This document shows positions 9,327 through 17,981 of a stretch of DNA of 64,000 nt, in pieces. Made by a program: the position numbers and the translations under genes. How positions within the stretch are numbered: the stretch's first letter is position 1; every line of letters begins with the position of its first letter. The stretch comes from Gluconacetobacter dulcium (GTDB lineage: Bacteria > Pseudomonadota > Alphaproteobacteria > Acetobacterales > Acetobacteraceae), in NCBI RefSeq assembly GCF_014174165.1, contig NZ_JABEQN010000013.1, forward strand, positions 61,835 to 125,834. Direction: 5' to 3'. The notes under the pieces were generated by a model. It had not been told where the DNA came from. It was given only the letters and a program-made list of their open reading frames with translations, and ran no database searches.

Positions 9327-10616
9327 TCACGGACCCTGCCGGGTGGGCGGGGTCCGCAGGGTTTCCAGGGCTTCCGACAGGGCTTGTCGGGTCGTGGCCA
9401 TGTCGGCGTCGTCGTGCGGCGTGCCCAGATACATCAGGCCGCGCGGCAGGGTGTAGATGCCGCGTTGGAGCAGGGCGTCGGTCAGGCGGCCGGTTGCCGC
9501 CCGGTCCACCTGGGTCAGGTCGCCGATACAGGTCAGCCCCTTCGTTCCGACAAAGAGTTGCACGGCGGAGCCGACAGCCTGGGCGCAGGCTGGGATGCCC
9601 GTCCGTGCGGCCTGCGTGTTGACGTGAGCGCACAGATCGGCGGCCATGGCATCCAGCCGCGGATAGAGTGTTTCGGCGTGGATGCGAAGGTGGGACACGG
9701 CCGCGAAGCCCGCGGCCAGGGACAGCGGATTGCCGTTGAAGGTGCCGCGATGCAGCAGGCGCCCGCTTGCGACGTCGTGCATGATGTCGCGCCGTCCCGC
9801 CACCGCGCCGATCGGCAGTCCGCCGCCCAGCACCTTGCCCAGCACCGTCAGGTCCGGCAGGACGCCGTAGCGTTGCTGCGCGCCGCCGAGTCCGAGGCGG
9901 AAACCGGTGATCACCTCGTCGAAGATCAGGACGATGCCGTGTTCGCGCGTGGCGATCCGCACGGCTTCGAGAAAGCCCGGCGGCGGGGCGAAGCAGCCGG
10001 GATTGATGGCCGCCGGCTCCAGGATCACGGCGGCGAAACTGCTGTCGAGCGACGCCATCTGTACGGCGTCGCCCCAATCGAACAGCACCACGTCCGCCGA
10101 GGCCGCCGGGTCCTGGCCGATGGTGCTGGGGCCGTCATTGTCCGGTGCGCCGGCGATGTGCAGGTTGTCGATCCAGCCGTGATAGTTGGCGCGGAATTTC
10201 GCGATCTTGAGCCGACCTGTGGCGGCACGGGCGATGCGCAGGGCGAGTTGTACGGCCTCGGTGCCCGTCGTGACGAAGGCCGTCTGTTCGGCCGTGGGCA
10301 CGCAGTCCGCCAGCAGGTCCGCCAGCGCGGCCTCGCCCCGATGGACGGTGGCCGTGCGCAGACCACGGGCCATTTCCCGCGAGACCGCGGCCTGCACGCA
10401 ATCGGGGGTATGGCCCAGCAGGAGCGGACCGTAGCCGAGGGTGAAGTCGATATAACGGTTGCCGTCCAGGTCGGTCAGGTGAACGCCCTGTGCGTCCTCG
10501 ATGACGACCGGTACCGGGGTCTGCCGTCCGCGCGGGGTCGAGGAGACGCCGAAGGGCAGGTGCGCGCATGCGGCCGCGCGATAGGCGCGCGAACGGGTGT
10601 AGTCGGGGGCGGGCAT
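9327..10616 (-). CDS. Class III PLP aminotransferase (glutamate-1-semialdehyde aminomutase-like)
   Basis: 429-residue PLP enzyme of aminotransferase class III. The Schiff-base lysine is Lys261 in LGKVLGGGLPIGAV, and IFDEVITGFR (Asp233) supplies the residue contacting the PLP nitrogen. Overall layout is closest to glutamate-1-semialdehyde 2,1-aminomutase and related transaminases, but the setting in a catabolic operon argues against heme synthesis. It is the last gene of the ALDH-hydrolase-aminotransferase operon; its ATG overlaps the previous stop by one base (TGATG). Likely role: amino transfer to or from a pathway intermediate, perhaps the partner of the aldehyde dehydrogenase. Confidence 0.85.
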   Translation of the reverse strand: MPAPDYTRSRAYRAAACAHLPFGVSSTPRGRQTPVPVVIEDAQGVHLTDLDGNRYIDFTLGYGPLLLGHTPDCVQAAVSREMARGLRTATVHRGEAALADLLADCVPTAEQTAFVTTGTEAVQLALRIARAATGRLKIAKFRANYHGWIDNLHIAGAPDNDGPSTIGQDPAASADVVLFDWGDAVQMASLDSSFAAVILEPAAINPGCFAPPPGFLEAVRIATREHGIVLIFDEVITGFRLGLGGAQQRYGVLPDLTVLGKVLGGGLPIGAVAGRRDIMHDVASGRLLHRGTFNGNPLSLAAGFAAVSHLRIHAETLYPRLDAMAADLCAHVNTQAARTGIPACAQAVGSAVQLFVGTKGLTCIGDLTQVDRAATGRLTDALLQRGIYTLPRGLMYLGTPHDDADMATTRQALSEALETLRTPPTRQGP

Positions 10617-11338
10617 CAGGGGGTCTCCGCCCGCGCGGGGCAGGCGCTGAGGTAAGCGGCGACCTCATCGGTGGGGATAACGTCGGCATATTTGCAGTTG
10701 AGGTCGAACAGGTTGATCGCGTGGCTGGCCTCGAACCGGTCGAAGGCGGTTTCTTCGGGGATGATGGTCTTGAAATTGTAGGAATAGGCATCGACAGCCG
10801 TGGCGCGCAGGCATCCCGATGTCGTGCAGCCGGTCAGGATCAGCGTATCGACGTCGAGGAAATTGAGCTGGCTCATGAACAGCGTGCCGAAGAAGCAGGA
10901 CGGCTTGCGCTTGCCGATCAGATAATCCTGGGGGCGGGGAGCCAGCGGGGCGACGACGCGCGTGGCATGGGTGCCCTCGATGACCGTTTTTTCGTGCCCG
11001 CGATGATTCTTGCCAACCTGGACCCCGGAATCGCGCAGGTCGGCGCGGCGCGCGCTTTCGGTATAGAAGATCGGCAGGTTCTTCTCGCGCGCCAGCAGCA
11101 GGAGGCGTTCGATGTGCGCCACCGCCGCCCACGCTTCCGGCCCGCAATGGGTGCGATAGGTCCTGAGTCCGTCCAGGATGTCCTCCGGCCCATCGCCGCA
11201 GAAATTATACTGCACGTCGATGATGAACAGGGCTGGACGAGAACCGAAGCCCCCGCGTTTGCCGTAACCCGAGGCGGCATAGACCTGGCGGTCCCGTTCC
11301 GTCAGGAACCGGTCCCAGAGGCGTGGTCTTTCATCCAT
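10616..11338 (-). CDS. Isochorismatase-fold cysteine hydrolase (carbamoylsarcosine/maleamate amidase-like)
   Basis: 240-residue cysteine hydrolase expected to cleave an amide or carbamoyl C-N bond. Asp41 (FIIDVQ), a lysine in GKRKPSCFFGT (143 or 145) and nucleophile Cys176 in TGCTTSGCLRA make the expected Asp-Lys-Cys triad. The KxxS(A/C)FFGT and TSGC motifs point to the N-carbamoylsarcosine amidase/maleamate amidohydrolase branch, not true isochorismatases. It is the middle gene of a three-gene operon. A second family member occurs at 32.1-32.7 kb in another catabolic cluster. Confidence 0.85.
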   Translation of the reverse strand: MDERPRLWDRFLTERDRQVYAASGYGKRGGFGSRPALFIIDVQYNFCGDGPEDILDGLRTYRTHCGPEAWAAVAHIERLLLLAREKNLPIFYTESARRADLRDSGVQVGKNHRGHEKTVIEGTHATRVVAPLAPRPQDYLIGKRKPSCFFGTLFMSQLNFLDVDTLILTGCTTSGCLRATAVDAYSYNFKTIIPEETAFDRFEASHAINLFDLNCKYADVIPTDEVAAYLSACPARAETP

Positions 11339-11374
11339 GGCGGGTACTCCGTGATCGTTGCGATGCGTGCCGCG

Positions 11375-12925
11375 TCAGCGCCGCACGAAAGGATTGGGGA
11401 TTTCGGCGGTGGTGGAGATCCACACGCTCTTGGTTTCGAGATATTCCATCATGCCTGCGATGCCGCCCTCGCGTCCGACGCCGCTCATGCCGAAGCCGCC
11501 GAAGGGCGAGGTGGTGCTGGTGGAACGGTAATTGTTCACCCACACCGTTCCCGCCCGCAATCGTTCGGACATCAGGAGGCCGCGTCGCAGGGATTCGGTC
11601 CACACGCCGGCCGCCAGGCCGAATTCGGTATCGTTCGCGATTCGAATTGCATCTTCCTCGTCGCGAAAGCGCAGAACGCTGAGGACGGGGCCGAAGACTT
11701 CCTCACGCGCGATGCGCATGTCGTTGGTTACGTCGGCAAAGATCGTGGGTTCGAAGAACAGTCCGTTGGGGAAGTCGGGAACCGCGCGGGGTTTGCCGCC
11801 GGCGACCAGGCGCGCGCCGTCCTGCTGCGCGATGGCGACATAGGAACGGATTTTCTCGAACTGGGGCCGGGTGGAGATGGGCGCGATCTGGGTCGCCGGG
11901 TCGGCGGGGGAGCCGAAACGGACATCGCGGATGAAATCGACCAGGCGTGCCAGAAACGCATCGTGGATGCTGTCCTGCAGCAGCAGGCGCGAGCCTGCCA
12001 CGCAGGTCTGGCCGGAGGCGGCGAAAATGCCCGCAACCGCCCCCTTGACCGCCTGGTCCATATCCGCGTCGGCGAAGACGATATTGGGAGATTTGCCGCC
12101 CAGTTCGAGCGTCACGCGCTTCATGTGTCGTGCCGCCTTCTCGGCGATGATGCGGCCGGCTTCCGGACCGCCGGTGACGGCGATGCGCTGGATGCCGGGA
12201 TGGCAGACCAGGGCGTCGCCCGTCACGGCGCCGCGCCCGGTGACCACATTGACCACGCCCGGCGGAAAGCCCGCCAGTTCCACAAGCTTGACGAATTCCA
12301 GCAGCGAGGCCGACGTGAATTCGGACGGCTTGAGGACCACCGTCGCGCCCGCCGCCAGGGCCGGCGCCAGCTTGAGGCTGGTCAGCGGCAGGGGCGAGTT
12401 CCATGGCATGATGCAGGCGACCACGCCGCAGGGTGCGTATGTCGTGAAATTGAAGATGCCGGGCTTGTCTGATGGAATCACGGAGCCGCCGACCTTGTCC
12501 GCCAGTCCGCCGTAATAATAGTAATATTGCGCCATGTAGCGCATCTGCATGGAGAGTTCGGCAATCAGCTTGCCGTTGTCCTGGAGTTCGACCCTGGCCA
12601 GCCAGTCGGCGTTCTGTTCGATCAGGTCGCCCAGCCGGCGCAGCAGGGTGCCGCGCGCGGTCGGCCGCATGGTGGCCCAGGGGCCGGTGGTGAAGGCGGC
12701 CGTGGCCGCGCGGACCGCGCGGTCGACATCCGATGCGGTGCCGTCGGGCACGCGCGCCCAGACGGTGCCCGTGACCGGGTTGTCGGAATCGATCCAGCCC
12801 TCGCCGTCGGAATCGACGAACGCGCCGTCGATATACTGGCGGTAGACGAAGCACCCATCCTCGGCGCGAGGGGTGGGCGCCAGACGGGAATCGGTCGGAG
12901 TGACATCGACAAGCAGCGCGCTCAT
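11375..12925 (-). CDS. Aldehyde dehydrogenase
   Basis: 516-residue NAD(P)-dependent aldehyde dehydrogenase. Catalytic Cys308 (GQTCVAGS) and general-base Glu274 (LELGGKSPN) are present, as is the PWNSPL segment. The usual FTGS motif is replaced by VTGGPEAGR. ATG 12925 was chosen because AGGA lies nine bases upstream; an in-frame ATG 13 codons earlier lacks a ribosome site. First gene of the minus-strand operon, diverging from the flavin monooxygenase. Substrate unknown; a semialdehyde produced downstream of the monooxygenase is a reasonable guess. Confidence 0.9.
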   Translation of the reverse strand: MSALLVDVTPTDSRLAPTPRAEDGCFVYRQYIDGAFVDSDGEGWIDSDNPVTGTVWARVPDGTASDVDRAVRAATAAFTTGPWATMRPTARGTLLRRLGDLIEQNADWLARVELQDNGKLIAELSMQMRYMAQYYYYYGGLADKVGGSVIPSDKPGIFNFTTYAPCGVVACIMPWNSPLPLTSLKLAPALAAGATVVLKPSEFTSASLLEFVKLVELAGFPPGVVNVVTGRGAVTGDALVCHPGIQRIAVTGGPEAGRIIAEKAARHMKRVTLELGGKSPNIVFADADMDQAVKGAVAGIFAASGQTCVAGSRLLLQDSIHDAFLARLVDFIRDVRFGSPADPATQIAPISTRPQFEKIRSYVAIAQQDGARLVAGGKPRAVPDFPNGLFFEPTIFADVTNDMRIAREEVFGPVLSVLRFRDEEDAIRIANDTEFGLAAGVWTESLRRGLLMSERLRAGTVWVNNYRSTSTTSPFGGFGMSGVGREGGIAGMMEYLETKSVWISTTAEIPNPFVRR

Positions 12926-12975
12926 GCTGGTTTTTCCTGCTCCGTTCGGGGTGTTTGACTTCATATGTATTATGT

Positions 12976-12992
12976 GTATGACATTAAGTCAT
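12976..12992. promoter_or_regulatory. Palindromic operator candidate in divergent promoter
   Basis: ATGACATTAAGTCAT at 12978-12992 is a perfect palindrome (arms ATGAC/GTCAT) in the 144-base region between the divergent ALDH and monooxygenase genes. The preceding bases give GTATGACATTA, closely matching GTATGACAATA at 23161 in front of the TonB receptor of the same island. It could bind either GntR-family regulator encoded nearby. Assignment is inference. Confidence 0.5.
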
Positions 12993-13069
12993 GAACCGCA
13001 AGCGACATCGTTTCGGTTGCGGCACCCATGGAGCATGAAAAGAGACGCCATGACAGGAAACACCGCTCG

Positions 13070-14239
13070 ATGAACGGTAAGGTCATCATCTGCGGCGCGG
13101 GACCGGTGGGTCTCGTCACGGCGCTGCGTCTGGCCCGCGCGGGCGTTTCGGTCTGCGTTCTCGAAAAGCGGGAGACGATCAATGTCGCGTCCAAGGCGTC
13201 GACATTCCATCCGCCGACCCTTGATATCCTTGACCGGCTGGGGCTGCTCGAACCGGTGCGCGGGCGGACGCGCGTGGTGCGGGCCGCCCAGTACCGTACG
13301 GTCGCGGGGCCGTTCGCGCGCTTTCCGTTCGAGATGCTTGCCGACCTGACCGAGCATCCGTATCGCGTGCATGTCGAACAGGCTGAAATCGCGCGGGCGG
13401 CGCTGGATGCGCTGGAGAGGCTGCCCCATGTGCGCCTGCTGTTCGGTGCCGACGTGCTGTCGGTCGAGAGCGCGGATGGCGCCGCTTGCGTGCGGTTCTG
13501 GCATGATGGCCGCGAGCATGCGCTGGAAGCGGATTTCGTGCTGGTGGCCAACGGGGCGGGCAGCGCCCTGCGCGAGCAGATGGGCATCGGTTTCGATGGC
13601 AAGGTCTATCCCGGCGAAGTGCTGCGTGTGATCACCCGTGCGCCGATGGCCGATTTCATTCCGGGTCTGGACGGCGTGACCTATCTGTTCGACGGCAATC
13701 GTTCGATCAGCCTGCTTGAAATGCATGATTGCTGGCGCGTCATCCTGCGTCCGTCCGACGCGGCGCTGGATGAGACGCGGCGTGATCGGGCCTGGGTCGA
13801 AGCCGTGCTGCGCGATGTGCTGCCGGCGGCCATCGCGGCGCCGCCGGTCGATGGCTGGGACCTGTATCGCGCATCGCGGCGCATTGCCTCGCGCTATGCG
13901 GTGGGTCGTGCCGTCCTGATCGGGGATGCGGCCCATGTGACGAATACCCGCGGCGGGATGAACATGAATTGCGGCATGCATGATGGGTGCGTGATTGCCA
14001 ATGCGGTCCTGCGTGCGCTGGAGAGCGGCGACGTGGCGCCGGTTCTGGCGGCAGCCGAACGGCGGCACAGGGTAGGCAGCACGCTGCTGGCGGAACGGAC
14101 CGACCGCAGCGTGGGGGACCTGTCGCACTGGGCCGAGCGCGTGCGCGCGATCGCGGCCGACCCGCGGGAGGCGCGGGCATTCCTCGTCGAGACCTCGATG
14201 CTCGACATGATCGACCGGGAGGATATCGATGCGATCTGA
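13070..14239 (+). CDS. FAD-dependent monooxygenase (class A flavoprotein hydroxylase family)
   Basis: 389-residue flavoprotein. The N-terminal dinucleotide fold reads VIICGAGPVGLVTALRLARAG, and the second FAD motif reads VLIGDAAHVTNTRGGMNMN near residue 280, with Thr-Arg where many relatives have Pro. These are hallmarks of aromatic-ring hydroxylases and related single-component monooxygenases. ATG 13070 starts the fold directly; an in-frame ATG at 13028 would add 14 charged residues. It begins the plus-strand operon and overlaps the next gene by 11 bases. Substrate likely an aromatic or heteroaromatic acid taken up by the cluster's permease; this is inference. Confidence 0.87.
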   Translation: MNGKVIICGAGPVGLVTALRLARAGVSVCVLEKRETINVASKASTFHPPTLDILDRLGLLEPVRGRTRVVRAAQYRTVAGPFARFPFEMLADLTEHPYRVHVEQAEIARAALDALERLPHVRLLFGADVLSVESADGAACVRFWHDGREHALEADFVLVANGAGSALREQMGIGFDGKVYPGEVLRVITRAPMADFIPGLDGVTYLFDGNRSISLLEMHDCWRVILRPSDAALDETRRDRAWVEAVLRDVLPAAIAAPPVDGWDLYRASRRIASRYAVGRAVLIGDAAHVTNTRGGMNMNCGMHDGCVIANAVLRALESGDVAPVLAAAERRHRVGSTLLAERTDRSVGDLSHWAERVRAIAADPREARAFLVETSMLDMIDREDIDAI

Positions 14240-14984
14240 GACACTGGCTGCCGCGCAGCGCGCGGGGCTGACCGATCTGGAGGGGATGCCGCGGCTGGGT
14301 GTTCTCGTGCCGCCGTCCAATCCGACGGTCGAGCCCGAACTGGCGCGCCTTCTGCTGCCGGCCGGCAAGCTGTACGCCGCGCGCTTTCCGGTGATGCCGG
14401 ATACCACGCTGGACGAGCGTAACGCGCGCTATATCGACTTGTATGCCCCGACCCTGGGACAGATGGCGGGGCTGTCGCTGAATGCGGCGGTGGTGGGGCT
14501 GACCGGGCCGAGCTATCGCCTGCTGCCGGACGGGGACCGGGCATTGTCGGAGCGTCTGGGGACGGAGGCGATGAAGGTGGCGACGGCCAGTCACGCCATC
14601 GGTTGCCTGCTGGGGGCGCTGGGCGTGCGGCGGCTGGCCCTGGTCTCGCCTTACCAGAAGGCGTTGACGGCGCAGGCCGTGGCCTATTGGGAGGCGGCCG
14701 GCCATGACGTGGTGCAGGTGGTGAGCCTGTCGGAAACGTTCCGTGCCTACGAGATGGGTACGGCGGACGTTCAGCGCGGGCTGGATGGCATTTCGGACGA
14801 GGCGCAGGCGGTCGTCATCAGCGGGACCGGCCTGCTGACGTTGCCGGCGATTCTGGCGGCGCGGCAGGCGGGGAGCGTGCCGGTCCTGTCGTCGAACATC
14901 GCCTGCGCGTGGTGGCTGCGCCGGGCGGCCGGCGTGCGCGTGTCCGCGCCGGTGCTGGAGGCCGTTCTGCCGGAGGTGGCGTGA
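14229..14984 (+). CDS. Asp/Glu racemase superfamily protein (maleate isomerase / arylmalonate decarboxylase-like)
   Basis: 251 residues with the PPSNPTVEPEL signature near residue 30 that marks maleate cis-trans isomerases and arylmalonate decarboxylases. Relatives use one or two active-site cysteines, but here the corresponding segments read GLTGPSY and ISGTGLLTL. The only two cysteines lie elsewhere (AIGCLLG and NIACAWW). The protein may therefore be a non-cysteine decarboxylase/isomerase variant or a binding protein. Good ribosome site (GGAGGA) before ATG 14229. Translationally coupled to the flavin monooxygenase. Confidence 0.7.
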   Translation: MRSETLAAAQRAGLTDLEGMPRLGVLVPPSNPTVEPELARLLLPAGKLYAARFPVMPDTTLDERNARYIDLYAPTLGQMAGLSLNAAVVGLTGPSYRLLPDGDRALSERLGTEAMKVATASHAIGCLLGALGVRRLALVSPYQKALTAQAVAYWEAAGHDVVQVVSLSETFRAYEMGTADVQRGLDGISDEAQAVVISGTGLLTLPAILAARQAGSVPVLSSNIACAWWLRRAAGVRVSAPVLEAVLPEVA

Positions 14985-15097
14985 CCGCGGCCGCCATCCT
15001 GCCCCCGGAGGGGCGGTGGGCGTGGAGGATGGATGGATCACGCGTGTCGTTCCGTGCTTCATTGCGGGGCAAACCGACGCGAGTTCCCAGAATTTTC

Positions 15098-15940
15098 ATG
15101 GCTGCCAAGAAACCGACCATCCAGACCGCCCTGCGCGATATCGAGCCCCTGTCGCAACAATCGCTGATTCCCCTGCATCATCGTGTCTACGTCGTGCTGT
15201 ATCGCAAGCTCATGGAGGGCAGTTTCCAGCCGGATGAGCCCATGCCGACGGAGGCGGAACTGTCCGAGGTCTTCGGCGTGTCGCGCATTACGCTGCGCAC
15301 GGCGATGAAGCGGCTGGAAAGCGAGGGGCTGATCCGCCGCCTGCGTGGGCGCGGGACCTTTCCGCTGGCGGCCCCTATCCGGGCGGCCATGCAGTCGACT
15401 GCTGTACGGCGCAATCAGGTGTCGCTGGCCTTCAAGACCCAGGTGCGGATCGTCGGTTATGAAACCGTCGATGCGTCGCCGGTCATGGCTGAACAACTGG
15501 GCGTGCCGGTCGATGCGCCGTTGCTGCGGATCGAGCGCGTGCGCTCGGACACGCGCTCCGCGATATCGCATTCCGTCTGTCTGCTGCCCGCGGAGTTCGC
15601 CCGGTTCCTGCCGCGCCGGCAATTGGGGACGCTGCCGGTTTCCGCCGCGCTGGAAGCCGCGGGCGTGGAACTGCACGATTTCGACGAGCACCTCAACGCC
15701 TGCGCGGCCGATGAAACGGCGGCCGAGGCGCTGGGGGTGGATATCGGCACGCCGCTGCTGTCCATGCTGCGAATCGCGCGGGATGCCGCCGGGCGTGTCG
15801 TGGAGCGGCTGATGGTGGTGTACCGCCCGGATCGGTACGAATATTTCCTTTCCTATTCGGCGGAAAGCCTGCGGCAGGGCGAGCATGCCCTGCATCTGAG
15901 CGTGCGCGACCTGGCCCCGCCCGCGGCGGGAACGGAATGA
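15098..15940 (+). CDS. GntR/HutC-type regulator with UTRA domain
   Basis: 280-residue transcription regulator. The winged helix (about 25-95) includes MPTEAELSEVFGVSRITLRTAMKRL split across the recognition helices. The C-terminal UTRA domain (about 110-260) binds small ligands in HutC relatives. ATG 15098 was chosen although the frame is open upstream, because earlier codons overlap the previous gene and give no recognisable protein. Its stop overlaps the permease start (ATGA). Probably the local regulator responding to the pathway substrate or an intermediate. Confidence 0.85.
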   Translation: MAAKKPTIQTALRDIEPLSQQSLIPLHHRVYVVLYRKLMEGSFQPDEPMPTEAELSEVFGVSRITLRTAMKRLESEGLIRRLRGRGTFPLAAPIRAAMQSTAVRRNQVSLAFKTQVRIVGYETVDASPVMAEQLGVPVDAPLLRIERVRSDTRSAISHSVCLLPAEFARFLPRRQLGTLPVSAALEAAGVELHDFDEHLNACAADETAAEALGVDIGTPLLSMLRIARDAAGRVVERLMVVYRPDRYEYFLSYSAESLRQGEHALHLSVRDLAPPAAGTE

Positions 15941-17322
15941 CCGCCGCGCCTTCCGGCCGCCTGCGCGGCGAACTCGGCCTGGCCGACGTGGTGGCCCAGG
16001 CTGCCTCGGGCGTCGGGCCGATCTATTCGGCGATCGTCTTCGTGCCGCTGGTGACGGTGGGGGCTTCGGGCTTCGGCGCGGGCGGGGCGGTGCCGCTGTG
16101 CATTCTGATCGCCGCGTTTCTGCTGATGGCCGTTGCCCGTGTCTTCGCGGGGTTCGCGCGGCAGGTCCGCACGCCGGGATCGTTGTACGATTACCTCAAG
16201 CTTTCTCTCGGGCGTCGGGCGGGCACCGTGTTCGGGCTGCTGTTCTATGCCTGTGCGATTGCGGCCTTCGTCAACGGTACGCTGACGTTCGGGGGGCTGG
16301 CGGCCACGATGGCCGACCATCTGACCGGCCATGTGCTGCCATGGTGGCTGGGGGCGCTGGGTGGGCTGGCACTGGTGGCGCTGTCGGTTTCCCGCGGCAT
16401 CACGATGGCGGTGCATCTGCAGCTTGCCATCAGCGTCGTGTCGATCGGCGCCGTCGGGCTGTTCTCCGCCTGGGTTCTGGTGCAGTCGCCGCATCTTCCG
16501 GCGGTGGCGCAGGCGGGGCTGCTGCCGTCGGCGCAGGGGCACGGGCTGGCCGGTGTCATGATGGGGCTGAGCTTCGCCTTTTTCATGTATGGCGGTTTCG
16601 AGGGGGCGGCGAGTCTGGCCGAGGAATGCCGCAACCCGACGCGGGCCATTCCGCGCGCCATGATCCTGACGATCTGGGTCAATGCGGCCTTCTACCTGCT
16701 GACGGCCTTTGCGGCCCTGGCCGGATTCGGTGCCGACGCGGGGCGCCTGGGCGGACAGGAGATGCCGCTGCTGGCCCTGGCGGCGGACCCGCGATACGGC
16801 GGGCCGGCGATCGAGGGCATTCTGATGACGATGACCCTTGCCGACGTGCTGGCGATGATTACAGCCGGCAGCATCGCCATCGCGCGCGGCTTGCTGTGCC
16901 TGGCGCGCGACGGGGTGCTGCCGGCCGCCTTTGCCCGCACCAGCAACGGGCGCGGGGTGCCGGTGATGCCCAATCTGGCCCTGCTGGGTGGAACGGCGGC
17001 GCTGGTGGCCGTGATCCGCATTGCGACGGGGCCGGTACCGGGACAGGAATCCTATATGGGGTGGTTCATCTGGATCGGCACATTCGCCAGCCTGAACCTG
17101 CTGATCGCCTGGTGTGCGACCTGCATCGGCGGATTCGTGATGGGGCGGCGACCGGGGGGAGGCGGCGAGATGCGTTTCTGCGCGGCGATCGGCACGGTCG
17201 CGACCCTGGCGGTGATCGGGGTTACGCTTGGTCTGCTGGAAGGATCGGAGCGGTTGGTACCGCTGGCGAGTGTGCTGCTGGCGCTGGTCGGATGGTGGGC
17301 GATGCGTCCAGCGCGGTCATGA
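15937..17322 (+). CDS. APC-family amino acid/amine permease
   Basis: 461-residue membrane transporter with about 12 hydrophobic helices and the early GVGPIYSAIV and mid-protein GGFEGAASLAEECRNPTRAIPRA segments characteristic of APC permeases (the latter like the FxGFE...EE.kNP loop). It probably imports an amino-acid-like or amide substrate for this island. It is coupled to the UTRA regulator by an ATGA overlap. Its last 101 bases overlap the convergent FCD regulator, an unusually long coding overlap. Confidence 0.9.
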   Translation: MTAAPSGRLRGELGLADVVAQAASGVGPIYSAIVFVPLVTVGASGFGAGGAVPLCILIAAFLLMAVARVFAGFARQVRTPGSLYDYLKLSLGRRAGTVFGLLFYACAIAAFVNGTLTFGGLAATMADHLTGHVLPWWLGALGGLALVALSVSRGITMAVHLQLAISVVSIGAVGLFSAWVLVQSPHLPAVAQAGLLPSAQGHGLAGVMMGLSFAFFMYGGFEGAASLAEECRNPTRAIPRAMILTIWVNAAFYLLTAFAALAGFGADAGRLGGQEMPLLALAADPRYGGPAIEGILMTMTLADVLAMITAGSIAIARGLLCLARDGVLPAAFARTSNGRGVPVMPNLALLGGTAALVAVIRIATGPVPGQESYMGWFIWIGTFASLNLLIAWCATCIGGFVMGRRPGGGGEMRFCAAIGTVATLAVIGVTLGLLEGSERLVPLASVLLALVGWWAMRPARS

Positions 17323-17959
17323 GGTTGGCGCGCGCCTTTTCGATATGCTGCTCCATCAGCGAGCGGGCCAGGTCGGCGTCGCGCGAGCGGATGGCGCGCA
17401 GGATCTGCCAATGCTCCTGGTATGCGACGCTCTTGCGTTCCGGCCGGGCGCCGGACCAGCGGCGATAGAGCCGGAGCAGCGGATAGAGATCGCCGCCCAG
17501 GACCGCCGAGATGCGCGGGCTGCGCGCATGTTCGATCAACTGGAGGTGAAAGTCGAAATCGTCGGGGGGGATGTCGGGATCGCCCAGGTCGCGGCGGCGC
17601 GCCTGTTCGAGCGCGGCCAGCAGGCTGGTGATTGCGGACTCGTCCATGCGGGTGGCGGCCAGGGCGCAGGCGCGGCCTTCCAGTGCGACGCGCATATCGA
17701 ACAGGTCGTCTACCGCTGCCCTGTCCAGCAACGCCACGCGTGCGCGGGCGAAAGGCTCGCGGGTGACCAGGCCGATGCCCTGCAGGCGGCGTATCGCCTC
17801 GCGCACCGGGCCACGGCTGACGCCGAACTGACGGGCCAGGGTCGCTTCGCCCAGCGTGGCGCCGGGGGCGATCCCGCCCGAATGGATCAGGGCCAGGATG
17901 TCACGAAACAGCGCTTCGCCCAGCGAGCGGGCGCTGTCGTCTTCCTCCTGACCGTCCAT
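17222..17959 (-). CDS. GntR-family regulator with FCD domain
   Basis: 245-residue regulator. N-terminal winged helix (GATLGEATLARQFGVSRG, then PVREAIRRLQGIGLV) and C-terminal all-helical FCD domain, including the FHLQLIEHARSPRI segment whose His normally helps bind a metal. AGGAGA lies five bases before the ATG. It is followed on the opposite strand by the permease and preceded upstream on the same strand by the amidohydrolase gene, so it is probably co-transcribed with it. The Ala/Pro-rich C-terminal tail is encoded within the overlap with the permease gene. Confidence 0.88.
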   Translation of the reverse strand: MDGQEEDDSARSLGEALFRDILALIHSGGIAPGATLGEATLARQFGVSRGPVREAIRRLQGIGLVTREPFARARVALLDRAAVDDLFDMRVALEGRACALAATRMDESAITSLLAALEQARRRDLGDPDIPPDDFDFHLQLIEHARSPRISAVLGGDLYPLLRLYRRWSGARPERKSVAYQEHWQILRAIRSRDADLARSLMEQHIEKARANLMTALDASPTIRPAPAAHSPAVPTAPILPADQA

Positions 17960-17981
17960 GGCATTCTCCTTGATCCTGTTG

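Noticed and set aside
9330..9356. Hairpin CGGACCC/GGGTCCG as a terminator between receptor and aminotransferase
   Set aside because: Lies inside the aminotransferase 3' coding end, has a long loop and no T-run.
10616..11338. True isochorismatase of siderophore synthesis
   Set aside because: No siderophore biosynthesis genes nearby, and the KRKPSCFFGT and TSGC motifs fit amide hydrolases better.
10568..12472. 634-codon plus-strand frame opposite ALDH and cysteine hydrolase
   Set aside because: Spans two real genes and their junction on the other strand; no motif found.
14909..15097. Upstream extension of the UTRA regulator
   Set aside because: Overlaps the previous gene and gives a non-conserved, low-complexity N-terminus before a normal start at 15098.
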